Origin: Streptomyces sp. TG1A-8
Lineage (GTDB): Bacteria > Actinomycetota > Actinomycetes > Streptomycetales > Streptomycetaceae
Direction: 5' to 3'
Assembly: GCF_030499535.1 (NCBI RefSeq)
Contig: NZ_JASTLB010000001.1
Coordinates: 6,944,001-7,008,000, forward strand
DNA: 64,000 bases
Each line of letters begins with the position of its first letter. Position 1 is the stretch's first letter. Positions 1 through 8,324 of this stretch are shown here, in pieces. Under the pieces are notes generated by a model. It worked only from the letters and a program-made list of their open reading frames with translations, searched no databases and was not told the origin of the DNA. The position numbers were made by a program, and so were the translations under genes.

Positions 1-104
1 CCGGGACCGGGGGTGAGCCCGGCCGACTGGGGGCTGGTCTGGGTACGGCGGGCGCGCAGGAAGCGCGCCAGCTCGTCGTCGCTGTTGTGCTGCTCGGGGG
101 CCAT
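1..104 (-). CDS. MmyB-like XRE regulator, N-terminal part (cut by window edge)
   Basis: The reverse strand opens with ATG at 104 and reads MAPEQHNSDDELARFLRARR before leaving the window. The pattern of an ELARFLRARR helix followed by a short proline-containing linker is the usual N-terminus of actinobacterial MmyB-type regulators, which carry an XRE helix-turn-helix followed by a ligand-binding MmyB domain. Only about 34 residues are visible, so neither domain can be checked. A complete relative lies at the other end of the window (62294-63166), where it faces an SDR gene. Confidence 0.6.
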   Translation of the reverse strand, partial: MAPEQHNSDDELARFLRARRTQTSPQSAGLTPGP

Positions 105-154
105 AGCGCCAGTTTCTCTCCACCTTCGGTGGGACATGCGCAGCGAGAGGGGTC

Positions 155-288
155 CTCCAGGCCGGCCCCGACGGGTACCCGGGGGCGGACGCTGCCTACC
201 GGGAGAAGTACGGGCACTACACGAGCATCGTCGAGCACGTCCTGAGCGACCGGGCCCGCGTTTCCCCCTGCGCCTCGAACCGCGCTGA
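155..288 (+). pseudogene. Possible DUF2255-type C-terminal fragment, frameshifted
   Basis: Two overlapping frames give GADAAYREKYGHYTSIVEHV and then, one frame away, a short FPLRLEPR tail followed by TGA at 286-288. This resembles the C-terminus of DUF2255 proteins (a Y-x-x-KYG segment and a terminal LRL-PR). The frame change and missing N-terminus mark it as debris. The identification rests on about 45 residues and is tentative. Confidence 0.3.
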
Positions 289-336
289 CGCCCCTGAGTG
301 CAGAGCTACCGACAGTTACGAAAGGCGAGATCTTCC

Positions 337-933
337 ATGCGTGCCACCTTCATGTACGGCCCCGGTGATGTCCGCGTCGAGAACGTTCCCGACCCGCGGA
401 TCGTCGAGCCCACGGACGCGATCGTCCGGATCACCCTGGCCTGCGTCTGCGGCTCCGACCTGCACCCCTACCACTCGATGGACACCACCGGCGAGGGCGT
501 CCCGATGGGCCACGAGTTCCTCGGCATTGTCGAGGAGACCGGCTCCGGGGTCCGCGGTCTCAAGCGCGGTGACTTCGTCGTCTCCCCGTTCGCGTTCGCC
601 GACAACACCTGCGCGATCTGCCGGGACGGCTTCCACACCGCCTGCCCGCGCGGCGGCTGGTACGGCGCCGGCGGCGTCGGGGGCGCCCAGGCAGAGGCCA
701 TCGGCATCGCCCTGATCGGCACCCGCGACGGCACCGTCTACGAGGCCCACCCGGGTGAGACGGTGACCTGCCCGCCGGGCGAGGAGCACTGGCACGGCGC
801 CACCGAGGACCGTTTCATGCAGCACCTCGCCCTGTGGGATGCCACCGCCCCCGACGACGACCGGCCGGAGACCGCCTGGCTGGAGCACATCACCGAAGAG
901 CAGTACGACGCCCCGCGCGCCCGCGCCCACTGA
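337..933 (+). CDS. Chimeric protein: zinc alcohol dehydrogenase N-half fused to a cupin C-half
   Basis: The ATG at 337 follows the purine-rich AAAGGCGAGA. Residues 1 to about 125 are a textbook zinc-dependent alcohol dehydrogenase GroES-like domain: C38-G-S-D, catalytic-zinc H59-E60, and a structural-zinc lobe with spaced cysteines near 91-104. At about nucleotide 700-720, where the dehydrogenase should enter its NAD-binding Rossmann fold, the frame instead continues as a cupin C-terminus (RDGTVYEAHPGETVTCPPGE, then EEHWHGATEDRFMQHLALW). The Rossmann fold is absent, so dehydrogenase activity is not expected. The junction is in frame and the ORF is open (198 aa). It is either a deletion scar between two neighbouring genes or, less likely, a functional zinc/cupin hybrid. 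Confidence 0.75.
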   Translation: MRATFMYGPGDVRVENVPDPRIVEPTDAIVRITLACVCGSDLHPYHSMDTTGEGVPMGHEFLGIVEETGSGVRGLKRGDFVVSPFAFADNTCAICRDGFHTACPRGGWYGAGGVGGAQAEAIGIALIGTRDGTVYEAHPGETVTCPPGEEHWHGATEDRFMQHLALWDATAPDDDRPETAWLEHITEEQYDAPRARAH

Positions 934-961
934 CCCCGCACCCCCGAAGGGGGACTCGCAC

Positions 962-1947
962 ATGGCCGAGACAATGATCGCCCTGTTCGGCGGCACCGGA
1001 CCCGACTGGACCACCCGCCAGATCCCCCTGCCCCGACCGGGCCCCGGGCAGATCGTGGTGCGCGCCCGCGCGGTCGCCCTGAACAATGCCGACACCGCCA
1101 TGCTCGCCGCCGCTGATCCCACCTCCGGCGGTACCGGCAAGGAGTATCAGGCAGGCTACGAGTTCGCCGGCTAGGTCACCACCGTCGGCGACGGAGTGGA
1201 CACCCCGTGGCCGGGGACCGGGCGATGGGCACGACGCCAGGCAGCTTCGCCCAGTACGTCCTGGCCGACCACCGTCACGTCCTGCCCATCCCCGGAAAGC
1301 TCGGCTACGACGTGGCATGCGCGCTGCCCACAGGGCTGCTTACCGAACACGGCGCCCTCATGACCGCCCGATTCCAGGCGGGATAGTCGGTGCTGATCAC
1401 CGGGGGAGCTTCCAGCATCGGCTTGATCGGCGTCCAGATCGCCAAGACAACGGGTGCCAGGCAGGTCGTTGCCACCACTCGCAACGCCGCCAAGCGTGAC
1501 CTGCTCACAGGGGTCGGTGCCAACACCGTCGTGATCACCGGCGAGCAGGACCTCGCCCGGGCGGTAATGGACGCCACCGGCGGTGACGGTGTCGATGTCG
1601 TCCTTGACCATGTAGGCGGCGAGACCTTCACCGCCTGCCTTGCCGCTGCCCGCACCGACGGGACGGTGATCAACATTGGCCGCCTCGACAAGGCCCGATC
1701 CACCATCGACCTCGACGCCCTGTCCTACCGTCACCTGCACGTTGCCGAAGTCTCCTTCGGCTTCACCCGGCCCGCGGAACTCGGCGCGGTCATCGCAGCG
1801 GCCGGCGAGGATCCGCTGGTCGCCGTCGCCGGCGGCCGGGTACGGCCACTGATCGACGCGGTCCTGTCTTTTGATACCGCCGCCCAGGGCGCCCAACGGC
1901 TCCGCTCCCATCAGGCACACGGAAAGATCATCCTCACCGTCCCCTGA
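962..1947 (+). pseudogene. Decayed NADP-dependent quinone oxidoreductase / zinc-type dehydrogenase
   Basis: The gene starts at ATG 962 after GAAGGGGGAC and shows the MDR-family N-terminus (IVVRARAVALNNADT). It then meets TAG at 1172-1174, a frameshift near 1205-1215 and a second TAG at 1384-1386. The C-terminal half is otherwise well preserved, with a nucleotide-binding stretch (LITGGASSIGLIGVQIAK) and the expected C-terminal region to TGA at 1945-1947. Three independent lesions make it a pseudogene. It lies 28 bp downstream of the chimeric gene and may once have shared its transcript. Confidence 0.8.
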
Positions 1948-2072
1948 GAGCGCCGTCCAAGCCACGGACTCGACAGGCTGCAACCGGTGTGGAACCAGAA
2001 CGCGGCACGTGACTACGGTGCCGTGCGCGCCTTCTGCACGGTGTCCAGTGGGGTCGCCGGAGCGGCGCCCGG

Positions 2073-2272
2073 TTAGGTCGGCTGCGAGTGTGAGCCGGTG
2101 ATGGACCAGCCGCCGGGCTGTTGGTCGAAGTCGATGGTGGAGCGCATCCGCCAGGTTCCCCGCGAGCCGGCGGTCGTGACCTCCACGAGGGCCTCGACGG
2201 ACAGCACCGCGGTGCGGTCGCGGACGTCGGCCGAGAGGTCCAGGTCCTGGATGCGGGGCGTTGTCACGTTGT
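2073..2272 (-). pseudogene. C-terminal fragment of an unrecognised protein
   Basis: The reverse strand reads a plausible protein tail (LDLSADVRDRTAVLSVEALV, later GGWSITGSHS) ending at 2073. The open frame extends rightward to 2381, but that part is low-complexity proline/arginine sequence and not convincing. The beta-strand-like tail ending in GGW-x-I-T resembles SnoaL/NTF2-like proteins, but this is weak. No start codon of its own is evident. Confidence 0.3.
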
Positions 2273-2458
2273 TAAGTTGCGCCTGTTTGCTGGTGCGTCG
2301 GGGTGTGGTGGAGCACGGTCCTGGGCGGGTGTCGGGCCGTGGTGGTCCGGTCGGCGGCGCTGGTGAGTACCTGCTTAGCACTTCCAGTGCTGGTCGCTCA
2401 GTTGCCTGTCGCAGGTGGCTGGTTGAGATCGTGTGATCCGCGCGGCGTCCTAGAGTTC

Positions 2459-3739
2459 ATGTTCATGGCGATCACGTCGGGAAGGTCAGCGCTATGGCTC
2501 GACCAGCGGTTTGTTCTGCTCGCTTCAGCTCGGACCATCTCGGTTCTGGGCAATGGGTTCGCTCGGGTGGCCTTGGCCTTCTCCGTGCTGGCCCTTCCCG
2601 GCGCCAGCCCCGGGAAGCTGTCGTTGGTACTCGCCTGCCAATCGCTGCCCCAATTGGTGTTCATCCTGCTCGGGGGTGTGATCGCTGACAGGATGTCACG
2701 GTCTCGCCTCATGGCCATTGCCGACGGTGTCGGGGCATTCGCCTATGCGGGCTTGGCGGCAATGACCCTGGCCAGGTATGCACCCTTGGCTCTGATGTGC
2801 GCGCTGGCGGTAGTGGCGGGCCTGGCGACCGCACTTTTCGCACCGGCCATGGATGGTGTCGTGCCGCTCGTGGTCCCCGCGGACCGATTGCAGCAGGCCA
2901 ACGGTCTCCTGCGGATGAGCACGAACGCGTGCCTCTTTCTCGGGCTAGCGCTGTCGGGCGTGGTCGTCGCCTGGGTCGGTGCGGGTTGGGCATTGGCACT
3001 GAATGCGATCTCTTTCGTGGTCAGTGCGGTGCTGACGGGACGGCTGCGGTTGCCCGCCAGACCGGTAGAGGCGTCCTCCGTGTGGACAGACCTGCGTGCC
3101 GGCTGGCAGGAGTTCACCTCGCGGCAGTGGCTGTGGGTGGTGGTCGCCCAGTGCACGGCCGTAGTCGCCGTTTTCAGCGCGACCCTCGGAGTTCTCGGCC
3201 CGTTGGAAGCCCAACAGCATCTGGGTGGGGCCAGGTCGTGGTCGATCATCGTGGCCGCCCAAGCTCTGGGAGCCATTGCCGGAGCCGGACTGGCTGCGCG
3301 GGTCCGGGTCACCCGACCGATCCTGCTTGCGGTTCTAGCCACGTTCCCGGCAGCGCTGCCCATGGTCTTCCTGAGTATCTCGGCACCGGTCTGGCTGATC
3401 GCCGCCGCCACCTTCTGCGCTGGTGTGGCCAGCGACGTCTTCAACGTGCTGTGGGCCAGCACTTTGCAACGCGAAGTTCCAGAACAGGTACTTTCTCGCG
3501 TCAGTTCCTACGACTTGTTCGGATCCCTGGCCTTCGCCCCGCTTGGCCTACTCGCCGCTGGTCCCGTTGCTCAAGCTGTCGGTTCGGGCACAGCTCTGGC
3601 CGGCTGCGCAATTGTGGTCGTACTTGCCACTCTTGCAGCCTTGGCGTCTCCCCAAGTCCGGGCACTTCGACGCTCTACCTCCCCGCTTCAGGAATCCGTA
3701 GCTACAAGCGATCAGACCGGCGAAGAAGTCGCCCGCTGA
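2459..3739 (+). CDS. MFS efflux transporter (MFS_3/EntS-like)
   Basis: A 426-residue major facilitator protein of about 12 hydrophobic segments, starting at ATG 2459 (ATG 2465 is an equally good alternative). It has the N-half A-motif region GGVIADRMSRSRLM between TM2 and TM3, and the stretch LWASTLQREVPEQVLSRVSS in the C-half, which is characteristic of the MFS_3 group that includes enterobactin exporter EntS and multidrug pumps. It is expected to export a small molecule by proton antiport. It stands alone, with no regulator next to it and no strong Shine-Dalgarno sequence. Third-position GC is slightly lower than in neighbouring genes. Confidence 0.85.
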   Translation: MFMAITSGRSALWLDQRFVLLASARTISVLGNGFARVALAFSVLALPGASPGKLSLVLACQSLPQLVFILLGGVIADRMSRSRLMAIADGVGAFAYAGLAAMTLARYAPLALMCALAVVAGLATALFAPAMDGVVPLVVPADRLQQANGLLRMSTNACLFLGLALSGVVVAWVGAGWALALNAISFVVSAVLTGRLRLPARPVEASSVWTDLRAGWQEFTSRQWLWVVVAQCTAVVAVFSATLGVLGPLEAQQHLGGARSWSIIVAAQALGAIAGAGLAARVRVTRPILLAVLATFPAALPMVFLSISAPVWLIAAATFCAGVASDVFNVLWASTLQREVPEQVLSRVSSYDLFGSLAFAPLGLLAAGPVAQAVGSGTALAGCAIVVVLATLAALASPQVRALRRSTSPLQESVATSDQTGEEVAR

Positions 3740-3980
3740 TTCCTGCCCGCCTGAGGAACCGTGCGCTTGAGACACCCGTGCAGGTCACATAACGCCGTCC
3801 AGCGCGGTCGCGTCCGGCAATTGCGCGGCCCGGTCCCAATCTCAGGAAACACCGGCAGCATCCCGGTGCCGCACCTGGAGCGCAGCACCACCCGGCCCGA
3901 ATCGACGGAAACTAGTGGTGCTTGGTCAGGTGCGTTCGGTGGTGGCGTGTCCGTTTGATGGGGTGTGTCGTTGACCGGAT

Positions 3981-4505
3981 GTGCTGGGTGGGGAGTTGGC
4001 CGCGGTCCGGAGTGATCTGGAGGACTTCGCGGCGGAGATGTTCGAGCCGTTCGCGCGGGCGGATCAGCGCCGGTGGGGCCAGGTGTATCTGCGGGGCCTG
4101 CTGCCGGACGGGCGGCGCAAGTCGGTGGAACCGATGGCCGCCCGACGGGGAGAGGACGGCAACCGGCAGGCCCTGGCCCACTTCATCACGACCGGTCCGT
4201 GGGAGGCGGCGCACGTGCGTGCCCGTCCGGCCTGGCGGATGCAGCAGGTGATCAAACCGACCGCGCTGATCGTGGACGACACCGGCTTCCTCAGGGACGG
4301 GGACGCCTCGGCGTGCGTGGCCAGGCAGTGCACCGGCACCGCGGGCAAGGTCACCAACTGCCAGGCCGGGGTGTCGCTGCACCTGGCCTCCGACGCGGCG
4401 TCGGCGGCCGTCGACTGGCGCCTGCTCCCGCCCGAGAGCTGGGACCCCGCTTCGCCGAAGGCCGATCCGGCCAAGGTGACCCGCCGCGCCCCGTGCGGCA
4501 TCCCC
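3981..4505 (+). pseudogene. IS701-family transposase, truncated N-terminal part
   Basis: Starting at GTG 3981 (ATG 3979 in another frame), about 170 residues match the N-terminus of IS701-type DDE transposases: the opening DLEDFAAEMFEPFARADQRR, the RGLLPDGRRKSVEPMA segment, and the first catalytic aspartate in ALIVDDTGFLRDG. Homology stops near ADPAKVTR and the sequence passes straight into an ArsR fragment. The second aspartate and the glutamate are missing, so the element cannot transpose on its own. Confidence 0.85.
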
Positions 4506-4509
4506 GAAC

Positions 4510-4671
4510 AGTCAGCACCTGGCCCGGCTGCGCCTGGCTGGCCTGGTCACCACCCGCAAAGACGGCCGCCGCGTCATCTGTGACCTGCGCCACGGTCATC
4601 TGCGCCGCTTGGTGGAGGAGACGATGAGCGTCGCTGACCACCAGCTCGGCCACCTGCCACCTCACGACTGA
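4510..4671 (+). pseudogene. ArsR/SmtB-family repressor, C-terminal fragment
   Basis: This 53-codon segment begins SQHLARLRLAGLVTTRKDGR, the recognition helix and beta-wing of an ArsR-type winged helix, and continues to TGA at 4669-4671. The N-terminal dimerisation and first DNA-binding helices are missing, replaced by the IS701 fragment. It is not the same subfamily as the intact ArsR gene 200 bp away on the other strand, so this locus held two metal-sensor genes before truncation. Confidence 0.75.
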
Positions 4672-4813
4672 GATCGCCGCGGGGGATGCGGGCGTTCGAG
4701 CGCTACCCGAAGAGCGCGGACGCGGAGGGCATTTGACTGCCGCCGTTAGCCGCAGCCGGGCGCTCCTGATCGAGGGTGCGGCGCTCGGGCTGTGAGGTTC
4801 AGCGGCTCGTGAC

Positions 4814-4834
4814 CGGCGGCGCCTGATGCCGCCG
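4814..4834. terminator. Possible terminator hairpin downstream of arsR
   Basis: CGGCGGC and GCCGCCG (7 bp) flank a 7-nt loop. It lies about 30 bp beyond the stop of the leftward arsR gene, in the right place for its terminator. There is no T-run, as is usual in high-GC actinomycetes. Confidence 0.35.
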
Positions 4835-4866
4835 CTCGGTGCGGGCTCGGCCGCGAGTGCGCGGCG

Positions 4867-5265
4867 TCAGGCGGGGTGTCGGTCCGTCGTGGCGGGCTCG
4901 GGCGGGCCGGCTAGGACGTCGCGGACGCCGAGGCGCAGGTGTTCGACGTGATAGAGGGCCTGGTCGAGGAGTTCGGCGACGTGGTTGTCATAGAGGGCGT
5001 AGACGATTGAGCGCCCGTGCCGCTCGCCGGTGACCAGTCCGAGGTTGCGCAGCAGACGGAGCTGGTGGGAGCAGGCGGAGGCTTCCATGCCGACGGCCTC
5101 CGCGAGGTCGCTCACCGAACAGGCGCCTTCCTGGAGTCGGGCCAGGATGTAGAGCCGCGAGGGCGTCGCGAGGGCCTGGAGGGTGGCGGCGACGTCGGCG
5201 GCGCCGACGGCGTCGAGGCGCTCTCGGGTGGTGACGCTGCTGGCGGTGTCGGTTCCGTGGCCCAT
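4867..5265 (-). CDS. ArsR/SmtB-family metal-responsive repressor
   Basis: A 132-aa winged-helix repressor. The DNA-binding core is clear: ATPSRLYILARLQ, then VSDLAEAVGMEASACSHQLR (recognition helix) and the LVTGERHGRSIVYALYDNHV wing, followed by a C-terminal helix LLDQALYHVEHLRLG. A helix-5 D-x-H-V/H-V-E-H pattern like that of NmtR/SmtB-type sensors (nickel, cobalt, zinc) is visible, which fits a transition-metal signal. It is transcribed away from the P1B-type ATPase gene, with a dyad between them, so it most likely represses both itself and the pump until metal binds. Confidence 0.9.
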   Translation of the reverse strand: MGHGTDTASSVTTRERLDAVGAADVAATLQALATPSRLYILARLQEGACSVSDLAEAVGMEASACSHQLRLLRNLGLVTGERHGRSIVYALYDNHVAELLDQALYHVEHLRLGVRDVLAGPPEPATTDRHPA

Positions 5266-5286
5266 GCGGTCATCATACCCATTACA

Positions 5287-5304
5287 CCTGAAGACCTGTT
5301 CAGG
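5287..5304. promoter_or_regulatory. Operator-like dyad between arsR and the metal ATPase
   Basis: CCTGAA, six bases, TTCAGG forms a perfect 6+6 inverted repeat in the 92-bp divergent intergenic region, 22 bp upstream of the arsR start and about 53 bp upstream of the ATPase start. Size and position fit an ArsR/SmtB operator overlapping both promoters. Confidence 0.6.
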
Positions 5305-5357
5305 CGTTCCTGTATGGTGAGTGTGTATCCCCGTCGCCCGTGAAGGGTTGTTCTGTC

Positions 5358-7331
5358 ATGTCTTCTGTCCTGGATCAGCGGCCCGCGCCGGCTGCGGCCG
5401 GTCCGCGGCCGGCTCCGCCACGGCGGCGTACCCGAGTGCTGGCGCTGCCGGAGGCCCGGTGGGCGCTGGCCGCGCTGGTCCTGTTCCTGGTCGCCCTCCC
5501 GCTCAACCTGCTCGGCGCCCCGGCGTGGGCGTGGGGTCCGCTGTTCGCCGCCACCTACATCACAGGCGGCTGGGAGCCCGGTTGGGAGGGCCTGAAGGCC
5601 CTGCAGGCCAAGACCTTGGACGTGGATCTGCTGATGGTGGTGGCCGCGCTCGGCGCCGCGGCCGTCGGGCAGGTCCTGGACGGGGCGCTGCTGATCGTCA
5701 TCTTCGCGACCTCCGGGGCCCTGGAGGCGGTGGCGACCGCCCGTACGGCGGACTCCGTGCGGGGGCTACTCGATCTCGCGCCGACGACGGCGGCCCGGCT
5801 GCTGCCCGGAGGCGGCGAGAAGACGGTCGCCGCCGAGGACCTGACGGTCGGGGACATCATCCTGGTGCGGCCCGGCGAGCGGGTCGGCGCCGATGGTCAG
5901 GTACTGGACGGGGCGAGCGACGTCGACCAGGCCACCATCACCGGCGAGCCCCTGCCCGTGGCCAAGCGGACCGGGGACGAGGTGTTCGCCGGCACCGTGA
6001 ACGGCACCGGCGCCCTGCGCGTGCGCGTCGAGCGGGATCCGGCCGACTCGGTGATCGCCCGGATCGTGAAGATGGTCGGGGAAGCATCCGAGACCAAGGC
6101 CCCCACCCAGCTGTTCATCGAGAAGATCGAGCAGCGGTACTCGATCTGCATGGTCATCGCGACCCTCGCCGTCTTCGCGGTCCCGCTCGCCTTCGGCTCC
6201 GCGCTCCAGCCCGCCCTGCTGCGCGCGATGACGTTCATGATCGTGGCCTCTCCGTGCGCGGTCGTGCTGTCCACGATGCCGCCGCTGCTCTCCGCCATCG
6301 CCAACGCCGGCCGCCACGGTGTCCTGGCCAAGTCCGCAGTCGTGATGGAGCGCCTGGGCCAGGTCGACGCGGTCGCCCTGGACAAGACCGGCACCCTGAC
6401 CGAGGGCACGCCCCGCGTCACCGAGATCCGGCCCCTGCCCGCTTCTGGCCTGGACGAGGACGGTCTGCTCGCGCTGGCGGCCGCGGCCGAGCTCCCCAGC
6501 GAGCACCCGCTCGCCCGAGCTGTCGTCGACGCCGTCCGCGAACGCCGCCTGTCGCTTCCCGAGGCGCTCAACTTCACCTCCGCCCCCGGGCAGGGCGTGA
6601 GCGCCAGCGTCGAGGGCCGTACCGTCCAGGTCGGGTCGCCCACCCGCCTTCCGGCCACCACCGGTCCCGCGTCCGCGGCCGTGGCGGAGCTGGAGGAGAC
6701 CGGGCAGACCGCGGTCCTCGTCCTGCGCGACGGCAGCCCGGTCGGGGTGATCGGCATCGCCGACCGGCTGCGGCCGGACGCCGCCGCCACCGTGACGGCC
6801 CTGACCGAGCTGACCGGCCGCACCCCGGTCCTGCTGACCGGCGACAACGAACGCGCGGCCCGCCACCTGGCCGCCCAGGTCGGCATCACCGACGTCCGCG
6901 CCGGAGTGCTCCCGCAGGACAAGGTCGCCGCCGTGCAGGAGCGGGAGGGCCAGGGCCGCAAAGTGCTGGTGGTCGGCGACGGCGTCAACGACGCCCCTGC
7001 GCTGGCCGCCGCGCACACCGGCATCGCCATGGGCAAGGCGGGCTCCGACCTCGCCCTGGAGACCGCCGACGCCGTCGTGGTCCGTGACGAACTCGCCACC
7101 ATCCCCACCGTCGTCGCCCTCTCCCGCAGCGCACGCCGCCTCGTCGTCCAGAACCTCGTCATCGCCGGCGTCTTCATCACCGCCCTGGTGGCCTGGGACC
7201 TCCTCGCCACCCTCCCGCTGCCGCTCGGCGTCGCCGGACACGAGGGCTCCACCGTCATCGTCGGCCTCAACGGCCTGCGCCTGCTGCGCGAAACCGCCTG
7301 GAAGAACCCCGTCCGACGAGGTGCCGCATGA
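5358..7331 (+). CDS. P1B-4-type heavy-metal-transporting ATPase (CtpD/CoaT-like)
   Basis: A 657-aa membrane ATPase, starting at ATG 5358 behind GAAGGG (a GTG at 5340 overlaps that Shine-Dalgarno and is less likely). It has the actuator ITGEP loop (about residue 195), a transmembrane SPC metal site (298-300), the phosphorylated aspartate in D342-KTGT, an SEHPLA nucleotide-binding motif and the GDGVNDAPAL hinge. The last helices carry HEGST (628-632), the P1B-4 signature seen in Co2+, Ni2+ and Fe2+ exporters such as CtpD and CoaT. The N-terminus lacks a CxxC or His-rich metal-binding domain, as expected for this group. Expected role: cytoplasmic metal efflux under ArsR control. The following gene overlaps by 4 bp. 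Confidence 0.92.
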   Translation: MSSVLDQRPAPAAAGPRPAPPRRRTRVLALPEARWALAALVLFLVALPLNLLGAPAWAWGPLFAATYITGGWEPGWEGLKALQAKTLDVDLLMVVAALGAAAVGQVLDGALLIVIFATSGALEAVATARTADSVRGLLDLAPTTAARLLPGGGEKTVAAEDLTVGDIILVRPGERVGADGQVLDGASDVDQATITGEPLPVAKRTGDEVFAGTVNGTGALRVRVERDPADSVIARIVKMVGEASETKAPTQLFIEKIEQRYSICMVIATLAVFAVPLAFGSALQPALLRAMTFMIVASPCAVVLSTMPPLLSAIANAGRHGVLAKSAVVMERLGQVDAVALDKTGTLTEGTPRVTEIRPLPASGLDEDGLLALAAAAELPSEHPLARAVVDAVRERRLSLPEALNFTSAPGQGVSASVEGRTVQVGSPTRLPATTGPASAAVAELEETGQTAVLVLRDGSPVGVIGIADRLRPDAAATVTALTELTGRTPVLLTGDNERAARHLAAQVGITDVRAGVLPQDKVAAVQEREGQGRKVLVVGDGVNDAPALAAAHTGIAMGKAGSDLALETADAVVVRDELATIPTVVALSRSARRLVVQNLVIAGVFITALVAWDLLATLPLPLGVAGHEGSTVIVGLNGLRLLRETAWKNPVRRGAA

Positions 7332-7744
7332 GCAAACGCTCCCGCCGCGCCGCTTCCGCACCGGGCGCCGGGGCGGGAGCGGCCCGGCCCACGGTCACGG
7401 TGTGCCGCGGCTGCTGCTGCGGCACACCGAAGGTCCCCGGCCTCGACCATGCCGCCCAACTCCGTGACCTGAGAGGGGCCTTGGACGGCACCGCGACCGT
7501 TCGGGTCACCGACTGCCTCGACGCCTGCGAGCGCGCCAACGTCGTTGTCGTCCAGCCCTCCGCCACCGGGCGCCGGGCCGGCGGCCGGCCCGTCTGGCTC
7601 GGCCTGGTCAACGACCGCGACGCCACCGCCGACATCGCCGCCTGGGTCGAAAGCGGCGGCCCCGGCATCGCCGAGCCGCCCGGCATCCTCGACCTCTACG
7701 CCTTCAGCCCCTCGCGCCGGGTACGCGCCGAGCTCGACGAGTAG
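7328..7744 (+). CDS. Thioredoxin-like [2Fe-2S] ferredoxin domain protein
   Basis: A 138-aa protein with a cysteine cluster VCRGCCCGTP near residue 25 and a second pair in VTDCLDACERANVVVVQPS. This spacing is typical of thioredoxin-like [2Fe-2S] ferredoxins. Its ATG overlaps the ATPase stop codon (ATGA), implying translational coupling. In mycobacteria the ctpD-type pump is co-transcribed with thioredoxin-family genes, so a redox or metal-handling partner for the pump is a reasonable inference. The exact role, whether electron transfer, metal chaperone or protection of the pump cysteines, cannot be read from sequence. Confidence 0.8.
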   Translation: MSKRSRRAASAPGAGAGAARPTVTVCRGCCCGTPKVPGLDHAAQLRDLRGALDGTATVRVTDCLDACERANVVVVQPSATGRRAGGRPVWLGLVNDRDATADIAAWVESGGPGIAEPPGILDLYAFSPSRRVRAELDE

Positions 7745-7760
7745 GACGTGTCGCCGGGCA

Positions 7761-7799
7761 CGAGGAGCGGGGCGTCCGGCGTGGGAGCCCCGCTCCTCG
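7761..7799 (+). terminator. Terminator of the metal-efflux operon
   Basis: A perfect 13-bp stem (CGAGGAGCGGGGC / GCCCCGCTCCTCG) with a 13-nt loop starts 17 bp after the ferredoxin stop codon. There is no T-tract, as is common in Streptomyces. Confidence 0.85.
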
Positions 7800-7860
7800 C
7801 CGCGCGGGGTCAGGTTCGACGCCGCCGGGTGAGGTCGGGGACTGCCGAATGGGCGGCCAA

Positions 7861-8324
7861 CTACCCGCGCAGGCTCGCGTTGGCCTCCTTCAGCTGGTGG
7901 TTCTCGACCTCCAGGACTTGGACGATCCGGGCCATGAACTGAAGTTGAGTGCGCAGGTCGTCCCGTTCGGCGCGGACTCGGGCCAGGTCCTGCTGCTGCT
8001 TGGCCGCGCGGTCCCGGACTCCGACTCCGGGAGGGGCGCGCGGGCTTTGACGAGGGCGTTAGAAGAGGCCCTTGAGCCCGGTGTGCTTGGGGGTGAGCTT
8101 GTTGCGCCGCAGGCCGGCTTCTGCGGCCAGTGAGACGACGGTCAGTTTGCCGTCGGAGTGCAGCGGGGCGCCGATGAGCAGGCGCACCATGGCGTCGGTG
8201 ATGGATCGCACCTCCGCGGCGTCCCTGGAGTCCGCGTCGTGGGCGCTGGCGAGGGCCGTGCCGACGAACTGGGCCAGGGCAGCCTCGCCGACCGGTCGGG
8301 GCCGGGGCCGTCGGGCGTGCTCAT
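7861..8324 (-). pseudogene. DUF6262 protein, frameshifted (integrase partner)
   Basis: The start ATG at 8324 overlaps the integrase stop (ATGA). After MSTPDGPGPDRSA the reading moves to another frame (LAQFVGTALASAHDADSRDA, then LAAEAGLRRNKLTPKHTGLK). It hits TAA at 8059-8061 and is recognisable again as a C-terminal coiled coil (QQDLARVRAERDDLRTQLQF, ending KEANASLRG, TAG 7861-7863). The layout of short DNA-binding region then leucine-rich coil, directly after an integrase, is that of DUF6262/TnpC-like proteins of Tn554-type integrating elements. At least two frameshifts are present. Confidence 0.65.

Noticed and set aside
5766..7361. Long open frame on the reverse strand over the metal ATPase
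   Set aside because: It is antisense to a gene with all P-type ATPase motifs and has the Gly/Asp/His-rich composition typical of high-GC shadow frames.
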